Of a stretch of DNA of 64,000 nt, positions 35,017 through 43,871 are shown piece by piece (the first letter of the stretch is position 1; each line of letters starts with the position of its first letter). The DNA comes from Pseudomonadales bacterium (GTDB lineage Bacteria; Pseudomonadota; Gammaproteobacteria; Pseudomonadales; Azotimanducaceae), in assembly GCA_041395945.1 (NCBI GenBank), contig JAWKZN010000002.1:1-64000 (forward strand), written 5' to 3'. The notes below the pieces were generated by a model. The model did no database searches. It was not told the DNA's origin and saw nothing but the letters and a program-made list of their open reading frames with translations. The translations under genes were made by a program, and so were the position numbers.

Positions 35017-35648
35017 GCCGGGGGGGCCAGCACAGCGCGCAGACTGTCGATCAGTGCCTGCACCGTGTCGAAACGCGTCTTCATCGAAGCCCGATTCACG
35101 ATCAGGCGGGTGCTGATCTCGGCAATCGTGTCCTGTGCAACCAGTCCGTTGGCCTTCAGCGTGTTTCCCGTGTCTACGATGTCGACGATACAGTCGGCCA
35201 GATCCATCAGCGGAGCGATCTCCATAGCACCCGAAAGCGGAATGATTGCCGCCTGCTGACCGCGGGATTCGAAGTAGCGGCGGGTCACGTTGACAAACTT
35301 GGTGGCTACGCGCAGAGAACCGCGACTCAGATCTACTCCGGGTGGTGCAGCCGTCATCAGGCGGCAGCGACCTATACCAAGATCGAGCCGCTCATAGAAG
35401 CGGGCACCGCTGCCGTACTCCATGAGGGTGTCTTTCCCGGTGATTCCGACATCGGCAGCGCCATATTCGACGTAAGTTGGCACATCTGACCCCCGCATGA
35501 TCACCAGCCGATGCGCTCCGCAGGCACTTTCGAAAATGAGCTTGCGGCTGCTGCTCACATCTTCCCCGGGCTCGACACCTGCGCGCTTGAGAAGTGGCAG
35601 ACACTCCTCGAGAATCCGCCCTCTGTTCAATGCAATGGTAAGTCCCAT
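35013..35648 (-). CDS. hisG: ATP phosphoribosyltransferase HisG, short form
   Basis: First enzyme of histidine synthesis, condensing ATP with PRPP. At 211 residues it is the short form lacking the C-terminal regulatory ACT-like domain; this form works with HisZ, which must be encoded elsewhere. The motif DLADCIVDIVDTGNTLKANGL is the PRPP-binding signature, and GITGKDTLME is conserved. It starts 12 bases after the murA stop. Confidence 0.96.
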   Translation of the reverse strand: MGLTIALNRGRILEECLPLLKRAGVEPGEDVSSSRKLIFESACGAHRLVIMRGSDVPTYVEYGAADVGITGKDTLMEYGSGARFYERLDLGIGRCRLMTAAPPGVDLSRGSLRVATKFVNVTRRYFESRGQQAAIIPLSGAMEIAPLMDLADCIVDIVDTGNTLKANGLVAQDTIAEISTRLIVNRASMKTRFDTVQALIDSLRAVLAPPA

Positions 35649-35660
35649 ATCCCGGTAAAC

Positions 35661-36923
35661 CTAGCGGACCCTGCGCACGTCGGCGCCAAGCTGCTGCAGT
35701 TTTTCTTCGATGGTTTCGTAGCCCCGGTCTATATGGTAGATACGATCTATCAGCGTGGTCCCCTCGGCAACGAGCGCCGCCACTACGAGACTGAACGATG
35801 CCCTCAGGTCCGTGGCCATGACCGGCGCAGCCTTGAGTTTTTCCACACCATGAATGCGTGCGGTCGAGGCGCTCTCAATTTCGATCCGGGCACCCAGGCG
35901 GTTGATTTCCTGCACGTGCATGAAGCGGTTTTCGAACACGGTTTCGTGGATTCTGCTGTCACCGTCCGCAATGGCGTTCATGGCGAGGAACTGCGCCTGC
36001 ATATCGGTCGGAAAACCGGGGTAAGGGGAAGTTTCGATGTCCACCGCGGTCGGTCTTCGACCTTCCATGTCCAGCTCGATCGAGTGACCATCGATCCTGA
36101 GGCTGGCTCCCGCTTCCCGAAGTTTCTCAAGTACTGCATCCAGCGTTTCCGGCGCGGTGCCATTGAGTCTCACCCGGCCACGGGTTGCAGCTGCCGCTAT
36201 AAGATAGGTGCCCGCCTCTACCCGATCCGGCATCACCCGGTACTCGCATCCGCTCAATCGATCTACGCCTTCCACGACTATGGTCGAGGTACCCTGCCCG
36301 CTGATGCGTGCACCTGCAGCATTCAGAAAATTCGCCAGGTCCGCGATCTCGGGCTCCCGCGCCGCATTCGAAATCGTCGTCGTGCCTTCTGCCAGGCACG
36401 CGGCCATCAGAATATTTTCCGTCCCGCCCACCGTGACCAGATCAAAGCGGATGTCCGTCCCGCGCAGACGCCCATCGACCCGCGCACGGACATAGCCATC
36501 CACCACTTCGATTTCAGCGCCCAGGGCAGCGAGCCCCTTGAGATGCTGATCGACCGGACGTGCTCCGATCGCACAACCCCCAGGCAGAGAGACTTCCGCA
36601 CGGCCGAAGCGAGCCAGCAGAGGGCCCAGCACCACGAAAGACGCGCGCATGGTCTTGACGAGTTCGTAAGGCGCGCGCACGGATGTCAGTTCCGCCGCGG
36701 TCACTTCAACCCTCATCTTGTCATCAACCACCACACCTGCGCCGAGACAGCCGAGCAGCTCAATCATGGTGGTGACATCGTGGAGATGGGGCACGTTGCC
36801 GATCAGACAGGACTCTTCAGTGAGCAGTGTCGCGGCAAGTATTTTCAACGCGGAGTTTTTAGCACCGGAAATGCGCAGGTTTCCGTCAAGCCGGCGGCCG
36901 CCTGTGATGAGGAGCTTGTCCAC
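35661..36923 (-). CDS. murA: UDP-N-acetylglucosamine 1-carboxyvinyltransferase MurA
   Basis: First committed step of peptidoglycan synthesis: transfer of enolpyruvate from PEP to UDP-GlcNAc. The 420 residues contain Lys22 (SGAKNSALKI), the catalytic Cys117 in PGGCAIGARPVDQH (the residue attacked by fosfomycin), and the Arg-rich C-terminal region. It is 2 bases from the ibaG stop. Confidence 0.97.
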   Translation of the reverse strand: MDKLLITGGRRLDGNLRISGAKNSALKILAATLLTEESCLIGNVPHLHDVTTMIELLGCLGAGVVVDDKMRVEVTAAELTSVRAPYELVKTMRASFVVLGPLLARFGRAEVSLPGGCAIGARPVDQHLKGLAALGAEIEVVDGYVRARVDGRLRGTDIRFDLVTVGGTENILMAACLAEGTTTISNAAREPEIADLANFLNAAGARISGQGTSTIVVEGVDRLSGCEYRVMPDRVEAGTYLIAAAATRGRVRLNGTAPETLDAVLEKLREAGASLRIDGHSIELDMEGRRPTAVDIETSPYPGFPTDMQAQFLAMNAIADGDSRIHETVFENRFMHVQEINRLGARIEIESASTARIHGVEKLKAAPVMATDLRASFSLVVAALVAEGTTLIDRIYHIDRGYETIEEKLQQLGADVRRVR

Positions 36924-36925
36924 GG

Positions 36926-37153
36926 TCAGGCAACCTGATCTGGTGTCAGCGCCCGGATAGTCACGGCATGCAGTCGGCCATCCTGCAGATACTGTTCGAT
37001 ACAGCCGTATACGGCCTGCTGTTTCTGCACTCTGTTCATAGGCGCGAAGCCGCCACTTACAACCGTGATCAGGGCCCGGTTTCCATCCAGTTCGACCTCG
37101 ACCCGAGCATCAGGGAAAGCGGTGAGAATCGCAGAAGTAATTTCATCTTGCAT
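36926..37153 (-). CDS. ibaG: BolA family protein IbaG
   Basis: Small BolA-like protein that can bind [2Fe-2S] clusters with monothiol glutaredoxins. The 75 residues include the class II KH-like fold motif FAPMNRVQKQQAVYGCIEQYL and a C-terminal HAVTIRALTP. It lies between murA and mlaB, as in E. coli and Pseudomonas, which supports IbaG over BolA. Confidence 0.93.
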   Translation of the reverse strand: MQDEITSAILTAFPDARVEVELDGNRALITVVSGGFAPMNRVQKQQAVYGCIEQYLQDGRLHAVTIRALTPDQVA

Positions 37154-37156
37154 CGT

Positions 37157-37441
37157 TCAGAGCGAGTCCTGCAGAGGGAGGATTTCATCGAGCTCCATGA
37201 CTTCTATAAGATTGCGAAGCGACTGAGGCGTACCGGCAAAGTCTATCGATTTACCGAGATGGTGAGCGTACCGGAACCAGGCCAGGAGCAGAGCGACTGC
37301 CGCGGAATTGCTGTCTTTGAGACCGCGCAGATCGAACACGCCTGACTTCGCGGAGTCGATATACTGCTCTCCGGATTCACGAATCGACAGGAAGCTGTCG
37401 AACGATACCCGCGCAGGCATCATGAAAGGGTCCTCGCTCAA
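37157..37441 (-). CDS. mlaB: STAS-domain protein MlaB
   Basis: Cytoplasmic STAS subunit that stabilises the MlaFEDB ABC transporter. The 94 residues form one STAS domain; SKSGVFDLRGLKDSNSAAVALLLAW holds the conserved loop with the Ser/Thr region, and IDFAGTPQSLRNLIEVMELDEIL is the C-terminal half. Overlaps mlaC by 4 bases. Confidence 0.9.
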   Translation of the reverse strand: MSEDPFMMPARVSFDSFLSIRESGEQYIDSAKSGVFDLRGLKDSNSAAVALLLAWFRYAHHLGKSIDFAGTPQSLRNLIEVMELDEILPLQDSL

Positions 37442-38106
37442 TCTACGCTCGCTTCAGTGGCCGCAACTTCGGTGACGGCTACCTGACCCACCGACTCGAT
37501 CCAGCCATCGATGATTCTGTCCATATCGCCACCGTACTTCGAGTCTGAAGCTGCACTGGCAAACTGATTGCGGTAGGTGAGCCCCATGTTGACACCGTTA
37601 ACAATGATGTTGCGCATCAGCCAGGTCCCATCGCCCGTTCTCGCCATGGAGTAGATCACCGGATAGACGTCTCCACCAGCCAGCCTGATTTCCTGCTTCA
37701 CGTTCGCCTGGTCCGGTTTTGACGGAGGCCGGTTCGACGGCACTATGACAACCTCGCCGTCATCGAATTCGGTCAGCGCAACCGCATAGGTACGCACCAG
37801 AGTCTTCTTGAAACTGTCTGCAAAACGGACGCGCTGTTCGGCCGTGGCTTTTCTGTAGTGGACGGCCATCACGCTGCGCGCGAACCGCTCGAAATCCACC
37901 GCAGGTGTAAGCAGATCCTCCACTTCGGCGAAGAATCTTTCTCGATCGACGTCGACGTAGCTCTTCGCCTCCTCGATCAGAGCCAGCATATCCACCGTGG
38001 TCTTCTGCACCGCCTCCTCAGCAGGATTAAGGTTTGCAAGTACCTGAGCTGTGCAGGACAGCAGCAGGAAGGCGCCGGTTATGATCCTGATTGTCAGACG
38101 CTTCAT
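37438..38106 (-). CDS. mlaC: Periplasmic phospholipid-binding protein MlaC
   Basis: Shuttles phospholipids between the outer-membrane MlaA complex and MlaFEDB. The 222 residues have a signal peptide (TIRIITGAFLLLSCTAQVLA) and the ttg2-type fold with FARSVMAVHYRKATAEQRVRF and the VNGVNMGLTYRNQF segment. Overlaps mlaD and mlaB by 4 bases each. MlaA is not in this window. Confidence 0.95.
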   Translation of the reverse strand: MKRLTIRIITGAFLLLSCTAQVLANLNPAEEAVQKTTVDMLALIEEAKSYVDVDRERFFAEVEDLLTPAVDFERFARSVMAVHYRKATAEQRVRFADSFKKTLVRTYAVALTEFDDGEVVIVPSNRPPSKPDQANVKQEIRLAGGDVYPVIYSMARTGDGTWLMRNIIVNGVNMGLTYRNQFASAASDSKYGGDMDRIIDGWIESVGQVAVTEVAATEASVD

Positions 38107-38570
38107 TCCGATGCTCCAAGTCTCGTGACCAGATCTCCAACCAGCTTCTCAAGCACAAGTGCTCCCTGTGTGTCAGTGATGAAATCACCGTCTCCGAGGG
38201 TCTCTTCGTCAGCCCCCGGTGCCAGCGACACATACCGGGCACCAAGAATACCCTCTGTAAAGATCTGAGCTCCTGTATCCGCAGACAGCCGACCCGGCGC
38301 GCCATCGATTTCCATGCTCACAATGGCCTCGCCGTACTGCATATCGACCACAATGTCGGCAATCCGTCCGATGGTCACACCCGCCATACTGACCTTGGCC
38401 CGGGGTCTCAGACCGGCGACATCGTCGAACCGGGCCTTGACGATGTAGGAGCCTTTCTCAGTAACGAGACTGACCCCGCTGACCTTCACCGCCAGAAAAA
38501 TCAGAGCCAGCGCACCAGCCAGCACGAATGCACCCACGCTGATCTCCACCGTTCGCAGTCGCATCGTCAA
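38103..38570 (-). CDS. mlaD: MCE-domain protein MlaD
   Basis: Forms the hexameric periplasmic ring of the Mla transporter. The 155 residues have one membrane helix at about 8-27 and an MCE domain (GLRPRAKVSMAGVTIGRIADI, EGILGARYVSLAPG). Overlaps mlaE by 4 bases. Confidence 0.96.
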   Translation of the reverse strand: MTMRLRTVEISVGAFVLAGALALIFLAVKVSGVSLVTEKGSYIVKARFDDVAGLRPRAKVSMAGVTIGRIADIVVDMQYGEAIVSMEIDGAPGRLSADTGAQIFTEGILGARYVSLAPGADEETLGDGDFITDTQGALVLEKLVGDLVTRLGASE

Positions 38571-39346
38571 AAATCTCCGTACATGCTCAATGTAAGAATG
38601 AAGTCCATCGCCAGAACCATGACCGACGAGATCACCACGGTCCTGGTGGTAGCCAGACCGATTCCCTCTGCAGTTGGTTCCGCATCATATCCCTGAAAAA
38701 CCGCTACCCAGGTCACAACGGCGGCAAAGATAACGCTCTTGACCATGCCCTTGCCCAGATCTTCCCAGATCTTCACGGATTCCTGCATGCCACCCCAGAA
38801 TCCGCCCGCATCGGTGCCCAGCCATTCGATGGATACCACTACCCCGCCGTATATCGCTACCACATTGAACAGTGCGGTCAGCAGCGGCAGGCTGATCAGA
38901 CCTGCCCACAGCCGGGGGGCAATGATCCGGCGCAGGGGGTCGACACCCATCATTTCCATGCTGGAGAGCTGCTCGGTGGATTTCATCAGGCCGATTTCGG
39001 CCGTCATCGCGGATCCTGCCCGGCCGGCGAAAAGCAGGGCGGTCACCACCGGACCGAGTTCCCGCAGGAGCACTACGGCCAGCCCCAGTCCGACCGCCTC
39101 CTGGGCACCAAAGCGGGCGAGTTGAGTGTAGAACTGCAGGGCAATGACAGCGCCAATCGAGAACGCGGAAAGCACGATGATGACCAGGGACAGCACCCCC
39201 ACGTTGTAGATCTGCCGCAGAATCAGCACCCACTCCGCTTTTCCGGGGATACCCCAGGAAGCGATGGCCCACATGATGGAAGCTCTGCCGATGCTGGCGA
39301 CCCGTTCAAGCGCCAGGGACCCGAGATGCCTCAGAAACGCGATCAC
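38567..39346 (-). CDS. mlaE: ABC transporter permease MlaE
   Basis: Transmembrane permease of the Mla phospholipid transporter. The 259 residues contain LRELGPVVTALLFAGRAGSAMTAEIGLMKSTEQLSSMEMMGVDPLRRI, the MlaE family signature, and five to six hydrophobic segments. Overlaps mlaF by 4 bases. Confidence 0.96.
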   Translation of the reverse strand: MIAFLRHLGSLALERVASIGRASIMWAIASWGIPGKAEWVLILRQIYNVGVLSLVIIVLSAFSIGAVIALQFYTQLARFGAQEAVGLGLAVVLLRELGPVVTALLFAGRAGSAMTAEIGLMKSTEQLSSMEMMGVDPLRRIIAPRLWAGLISLPLLTALFNVVAIYGGVVVSIEWLGTDAGGFWGGMQESVKIWEDLGKGMVKSVIFAAVVTWVAVFQGYDAEPTAEGIGLATTRTVVISSVMVLAMDFILTLSMYGDF

Positions 39347-40200
39347 GATGCGGCATCTCCGAGCATGTCATAAAGGAGGTTGTCCGCCGGGTAGTGGAAG
39401 GGTACAGGACCCTCCGGGGAGCCCGACATGAACTGCTGTACCCATTCCGAACCTTCCTCACGCAGCTCCTCAGGTGAACCCCGGCCAACCACCTTGCCGT
39501 CCGACAGAATGTAGATCTGGTCAGCGATGATCGTGGTTTCGTGAATGTCGTGAGACACCAGCAGACTGGTGGCCTCCAGCGCAGTATTGAGTTTATCGAT
39601 CAGCGACAGCACTACACCCATGGTGATGGGATCCTGACCTGTGAAGGGTTCGTCATACATCAGCAGACTGGGATCCAGTGCGATCGCGCGTGCGAGAGCA
39701 ACCCGTCGCGCCATACCTCCGGACAGCTGGTTTGGCATCAGATCGCGAGCACCCCGCAGGCCCACCGCGTTGAGTTTCATCAGCACCAGATCACGTATGG
39801 TGTCCTCCGCGAGCCGGGTGTGCTCGCGGATAGGAAAAGCCACATTCTCGAAAACACTGATATCGGTGAACAGGGCTGACGACTGAAACAGCATGCCCAT
39901 GTCTTTGCGGAGCTCGAAAAGGTCGGCGCGACTGAGTGTGCAGACATCATGGCCTTTCACCAGCACCTGACCCGAATCGGGCTTGACCTGTCCGCCGATA
40001 ATCCGCAGCAGCGTGGTCTTACCCGTGCCGCTGGGACCCATGATTGCCGTCACCTGACCTCTGGGTACCTCCATCGACAGCTGGTCGAAAATCACCCGGT
40101 CGCCGCGTCTGAAACTCAGCTCCCGGATTTCGATGAGGTTTTCCCGGGGCCTGAGGGTATCCGGGTTCTGGCTTGGCGATTCTGAAACTGGACGCAACAT
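39343..40200 (-). CDS. mlaF: ABC transporter ATPase MlaF
   Basis: ATPase of the Mla transporter. It has Walker A MGPSGTGKTT, signature LSGGMARRVALARAI, Walker B LLMYDEPFTGQDP and the switch His in LLVSHDIHE. I chose the ATG at 40200 (285 residues); the longer frame from 40251 has no support and would cover the promoter. The C-terminal extension after the ATPase core matches the MlaF tail that swaps between subunits. It is the first gene of mlaFEDCB-ibaG-murA-hisG-hisD. Confidence 0.95.
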   Translation of the reverse strand: MLRPVSESPSQNPDTLRPRENLIEIRELSFRRGDRVIFDQLSMEVPRGQVTAIMGPSGTGKTTLLRIIGGQVKPDSGQVLVKGHDVCTLSRADLFELRKDMGMLFQSSALFTDISVFENVAFPIREHTRLAEDTIRDLVLMKLNAVGLRGARDLMPNQLSGGMARRVALARAIALDPSLLMYDEPFTGQDPITMGVVLSLIDKLNTALEATSLLVSHDIHETTIIADQIYILSDGKVVGRGSPEELREEGSEWVQQFMSGSPEGPVPFHYPADNLLYDMLGDAAS

Positions 40201-40227
40201 GTTCGGGGGTCGGCTGACAAGCGCGCA

Positions 40228-40236
40228 ACTATACCA
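40228..40236 (-). promoter_or_regulatory. Extended -10 promoter of the mla operon
   Basis: TGGTATAGT on the minus strand is an extended -10 element (TGn-TATAGT). Its start point would be near 40221, about 20 bases before the mlaF ATG. No good -35 is visible, which an extended -10 can tolerate. Confidence 0.5.
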
Positions 40237-40318
40237 CCGATGACGCCACACTCCGCGCCGACGGAAGCCGGATTACAGGGGCGTCTGAGATGCCCCCCGC
40301 GGCGGCTGCGCAGAGACA

Positions 40319-40347
40319 TTGATACTTAGTCGGAGTCTCCCTAGAGT
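40319..40347 (+). promoter_or_regulatory. Sigma-70 promoter of the antiporter-kdsC-lpt operon
   Basis: TTGATA (40319-40324), a 17-base spacer and TAGAGT (40342-40347) lie 45-73 bases upstream of the antiporter ATG at 40392. They match consensus at 5 of 6 and 4 of 6 positions. Confidence 0.6.
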
Positions 40348-40391
40348 GGTGCCTTGATCTACTCAATTGACAGTTAGAACAGACCCGGAAC

Positions 40392-41351
40392 ATGTGGCTA
40401 TATGTACTGGCGCTGATTGTCGGATTCATCACTCTGGTCTGGAGTGCGGACAAATTCCTGTCCGGCGCTGCCAGCACGGCGGACCACATGGGCATGTCAA
40501 GATTGCTCATCGGTCTGACCGTGGTGGCACTGGGCACCTCCGCACCCGAGATACTCGTATCCGTCGCTGCGTCCATAGAAGGCAACGCCCTGATCGCAGT
40601 GGGCAATGCCATCGGCTCAAATATCGCGAACATCGGCCTGGTACTCGGCGTGACAGCGATGATTGCCCCCCTGCCCTTTTCCCAGAATGTTCTCAGGGCC
40701 GAGTTGCCCTGGCTCCTGGGCGCAACTTTCCTTGCCCTGATTCTGCTGTTTGATCTCGAGCTTTCGGTCATCGATGGTCTGATTCTCCTTGGTGGTCTTG
40801 CCCTGATTCTCTGGCGACTGGTTGTCAATCAGCATCAGGCGGAAGATGTCTCCACGAGTATTCACGAAGAACTCGAAGATCTGCCGCAGATGAATCGCAG
40901 GCAGGCCCTGCTGTGGCTTATCGTTGGCCTGATCGTGCTGCTGGCCAGCGCGCGCCTGCTGGTCTGGGCCGCTGCCAACATTGCCACCCAGCTGGGGGTG
41001 AGCGAGCTGATCGTCGGTCTCACGATAGTTGCGGTCGGAACCAGTCTGCCGGAACTGGCCGCCACAATCGGCTCCGCTATAAAGGGCCATTCGGACATCG
41101 CTATCGGCAATGTCGTGGGCTCCAACATCCTCAACATCCTCGCGGTACTGGCAGTACCCGGACTCTTCGGCGGCATCGATATCGAAAATGTGGCCCTCTG
41201 GAGAGATGGCGGGACGATGCTCGCCCTGACCCTGCTGCTGGCACTGTTTGCCTATGCCATCGGCTCACGCCCTGTTATCACTCGATTTGAAGGGGCGATC
41301 ATCCTGTTCGCCTGGATCGGCTACAACACCATGCTCTTCCAGCAGGCCTGA
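40392..41351 (+). CDS. yrbG: Calcium/sodium antiporter (CaCA family, YrbG-like)
   Basis: Inner-membrane cation exchanger of the K+-dependent Na+/Ca2+ type. The 319 residues show the two inverted alpha repeats: VVALGTSAPEILVS with GNAIGSNIANIGLVLG, and IVAVGTSLPELAATIG with GNVVGSNILNILAVLAVPG. About ten hydrophobic segments. It precedes kdsC-lptCAB as in E. coli, but kdsD, normally between it and kdsC, is missing. The ion specificity cannot be read directly. Confidence 0.92.
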   Translation: MWLYVLALIVGFITLVWSADKFLSGAASTADHMGMSRLLIGLTVVALGTSAPEILVSVAASIEGNALIAVGNAIGSNIANIGLVLGVTAMIAPLPFSQNVLRAELPWLLGATFLALILLFDLELSVIDGLILLGGLALILWRLVVNQHQAEDVSTSIHEELEDLPQMNRRQALLWLIVGLIVLLASARLLVWAAANIATQLGVSELIVGLTIVAVGTSLPELAATIGSAIKGHSDIAIGNVVGSNILNILAVLAVPGLFGGIDIENVALWRDGGTMLALTLLLALFAYAIGSRPVITRFEGAIILFAWIGYNTMLFQQA

Positions 41352-41355
41352 GCGC

Positions 41356-41871
41356 ATGGACATACCCGCCAGCCTCAAAGCGAGGCTCCAGCCGCTCAGG
41401 TTGATCAGCTTCGACGTCGATGGGGTGCTGACCGACGGTCGTATCACCTACACAGACGACGGCTCGGAAACCAAATCCTTCCATGTGCGCGACGGTTCCG
41501 CGCTCAAGCTTCTGATCAACTCCGGGTTCGATCTGGCAATTCTCACGGGCAGAAGCTCCCCGATGGTCGAGCGTCGCGCCCGGGAACTGGGCATCAGGCA
41601 CATTCACCAGGGTCTCGACGACAAAGTGCCTGCACTGCTCGCACTGGCCAGCCGGCTCGGACTGACGCGAGACAACCTTGCACACGTGGGCGACGATCTG
41701 CCCGATCTTCCCCTTTTCGATCATGTCGGCTGCGCGATCAGTGTTATGAACGGGCACAGCGCAGTTCAGGCGCGTGCCCACTACGTTACCCGCACGCCAG
41801 GTGGTGAGGGTGCAGTCAGTGAAATTGCGGAACTGTTCTTGCGAGCGCGGGATGAGTGGCCTTACGCCTGA
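41356..41871 (+). CDS. kdsC: 3-deoxy-D-manno-octulosonate 8-phosphate phosphatase KdsC
   Basis: HAD-superfamily phosphatase that releases Kdo for LPS core synthesis. From the ATG at 41356 it has 171 residues, the compact cap-less KdsC size. HAD motif I is DVDGVLTDG; motif II is ILTGRSSPMVERRARELG, and the Asp-rich motif GDDLPDLP is motif IV. The longer frame from 41248 lies inside the antiporter gene. The stop overlaps the lptC start (TGATG). Confidence 0.95.
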   Translation: MDIPASLKARLQPLRLISFDVDGVLTDGRITYTDDGSETKSFHVRDGSALKLLINSGFDLAILTGRSSPMVERRARELGIRHIHQGLDDKVPALLALASRLGLTRDNLAHVGDDLPDLPLFDHVGCAISVMNGHSAVQARAHYVTRTPGGEGAVSEIAELFLRARDEWPYA

Positions 41872-42500
41872 TGCCGTCCGCCGACCATTCATACCGCAAC
41901 CGGCGTATCCTGTGGCTGTTCACGGCTCTCGCATGCGGTCTCGGCGCTCTGCTGCTGTTCGAACCCCTGGGCGAACCCGAAGAACTGCCCGAAGTACCTG
42001 TATCTGTCGCCGGGGAGCCGGATCTGCATATCGAGGATGCGGTGATCTCCCAGTACGCTGCCGGTGGATCGATGAAGTATCGCCTGTCTGCCCGCCAGAT
42101 CCGACACTTCGACAGCCAGAGAGCCACCCGACTGACCGAGCCCGACCTGATCCTTTACCGGGAACCTCATCCACCCTGGCGGATCACCGCGGAACGGGGA
42201 TTCATCCGACCCAGACAGGGATCAACTGACGCGTCCGAGGAGCAGGTGTTTCTGCGTGACAACGTCCGCATGCAGCAACAGACCGGCAACGGCGGCTTTT
42301 TGAGCCTGGGCACCACATCACTGACCGTCTATCCCGACAGTCGATACGCCACGACGGACCAAGATGTTATGATCGACAGCGACCTTGGCCGCACCCAGGC
42401 GGGGGGTCTCAACGGCGATCTTCAACAGGGAAATCTCGAGCTCACTTCTGATGCCACACACCGGGTTCACACGATCCTGCTGCCCGATCAGTTCAAGTAA
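41871..42500 (+). CDS. lptC: LPS export protein LptC
   Basis: Bitopic inner-membrane protein linking the LptBFG transporter to the LptA bridge. The ATG at 41871 overlaps the kdsC stop and gives 209 residues: a membrane helix at about 12-30 and a periplasmic beta-jellyroll (KYRLSARQIRHFDSQRATRLTEP, WRITAERGFI). A GTG at 41856 would add 5 residues. Conservation is low, but position between kdsC and lptA is decisive. Confidence 0.92.
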   Translation: MPSADHSYRNRRILWLFTALACGLGALLLFEPLGEPEELPEVPVSVAGEPDLHIEDAVISQYAAGGSMKYRLSARQIRHFDSQRATRLTEPDLILYREPHPPWRITAERGFIRPRQGSTDASEEQVFLRDNVRMQQQTGNGGFLSLGTTSLTVYPDSRYATTDQDVMIDSDLGRTQAGGLNGDLQQGNLELTSDATHRVHTILLPDQFK

Positions 42501-42513
42501 CCGATTGGTATCC

Positions 42514-43086
42514 GTGCACAACAGAACACTCCGCTGCCGCTCAATCGTGGGCCTGTTCGTGCTCATGGCCACCACCGGCGCAGGCACCGCGCATGCACTG
42601 CCTGAAGACGCCGACCAGCCGATCCATATCAGGGCGGACAGTGCCGAAGTGGACCAGCAGGCTGAGCAGGTGGTTTATCGCGGCTCGGTTCAGGTCAATC
42701 AGGGTACGCTGCTGGTCACCGCAGACGAAATGACCATCGAATATGAGGCGCAGAAAGTGGTACGCATCATTGCCACCGGTACTCCCGCTCACTACCGTCA
42801 GCAACTCGAAACCGACGACGATCTGGTGAAGGCAGATGCGAGCACCATCGTGTATCACACGAAAGATGAACGGATCGACCTGCGTGGCAATGCCAGCCTC
42901 GAGCAGCAGGGCAATACGCTCACCGGCGACCTCATCCAGTACGATATCGTCGCGGGAAAAGTGGACGCATCGGCCAGCGGAAGCGACCCGATAAAGATGG
43001 TTCTGCAGCCTGCCAGACGTACCTCTGCCCCTCCGGAGACGCTCACCCCACAGGAAAATTCACTGACTCCTGACTCGGAAGGATAG
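42514..43086 (+). CDS. lptA: LPS transport periplasmic protein LptA
   Basis: Forms the periplasmic bridge carrying LPS to LptDE. I start at the GTG at 42514, giving 190 residues with a signal peptide (RSIVGLFVLMATTGAGTAHA) cut before LPEDADQPIHI. The OstA-like jellyroll follows (YRGSVQVNQGTLLVTADEM, ADASTIVYHTKDERIDLRGNA, LTGDLIQYDI). The open frame reaches back to 42385 inside lptC, which is rejected. No clear ribosome site is seen, so the start is provisional. Confidence 0.92.
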   Translation: MHNRTLRCRSIVGLFVLMATTGAGTAHALPEDADQPIHIRADSAEVDQQAEQVVYRGSVQVNQGTLLVTADEMTIEYEAQKVVRIIATGTPAHYRQQLETDDDLVKADASTIVYHTKDERIDLRGNASLEQQGNTLTGDLIQYDIVAGKVDASASGSDPIKMVLQPARRTSAPPETLTPQENSLTPDSEG

Positions 43087-43092
43087 CGGAGC

Positions 43093-43818
43093 ATGGCACG
43101 ACTGCAGGCTCGCGCTTTGCGTAAACAGTACCGCAGTAAAGTGGCAGTGGAGAGTGTCAGTCTCGAAGTGTCCAGCGGGGAAATCGTCGGCCTTCTGGGT
43201 CCCAATGGGGCGGGTAAAACCACCTGTTTCTACATGATCGTCGGCCTGCTCCAGGCGGACGCCGGAGACATCCTGCTCGACGATCGCAGGCTCACCAACG
43301 CTCCCATGCACCAGCGTGCCCGCGCCGGAATCGGCTACCTGCCCCAGGAAGCCAGCGTGTTCAGGAAGTTGAGCACCCAGGACAACCTGAAAGCGATCCT
43401 CGAGCTGCGCGCCGACCTGAATCGAACCCGCCGTGCGGAAATCCTTGAACAGCTGCTCAATGAATTTCACCTGCAGGGCGTGCGGAAATCACTCGGGGAG
43501 AGGCTTTCAGGCGGCGAGCGACGGCGCCTGGAAATCGCCCGCGCACTTGCCAGTGAACCCGCCTTCATGCTCCTGGACGAACCCTTCGCAGGCGTCGACC
43601 CGATCTCGGTCACAGACATCAAAAAAGAAATCCGTGATCTTGCCGGCCGCGGTATCGGTGTTCTGATCACCGACCACAATGTGCGCGATACACTCGACAT
43701 ATGCGACCGTGCGTACATTGTCAGCGGAGGGCACATCATCGCCGATGGCGTGCCTGAGGAAATACTTGCGAATACCCAGGTACGGGACGTGTACCTTGGC
43801 GCGGGTTTCAGGTTGTAG
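43093..43818 (+). CDS. lptB: LPS export ABC ATPase LptB
   Basis: ATPase that powers LPS extraction with LptF/LptG, which are not in this window. The 241 residues have Walker A GPNGAGKTT, Q-loop YLPQEASVFRKL, signature LSGGERRRLEIARAL, Walker B FMLLDEPFAGVDPISV and switch ITDHNVRDTLDI, the LptB-specific pattern. It lies 6 bases after lptA and 53 bases before rpoN. Confidence 0.97.
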   Translation: MARLQARALRKQYRSKVAVESVSLEVSSGEIVGLLGPNGAGKTTCFYMIVGLLQADAGDILLDDRRLTNAPMHQRARAGIGYLPQEASVFRKLSTQDNLKAILELRADLNRTRRAEILEQLLNEFHLQGVRKSLGERLSGGERRRLEIARALASEPAFMLLDEPFAGVDPISVTDIKKEIRDLAGRGIGVLITDHNVRDTLDICDRAYIVSGGHIIADGVPEEILANTQVRDVYLGAGFRL

Positions 43819-43871
43819 TGGGGATACCTGAGATGAACGCGTTCTTTCCGGTACACAGTCACTGACCGCCA

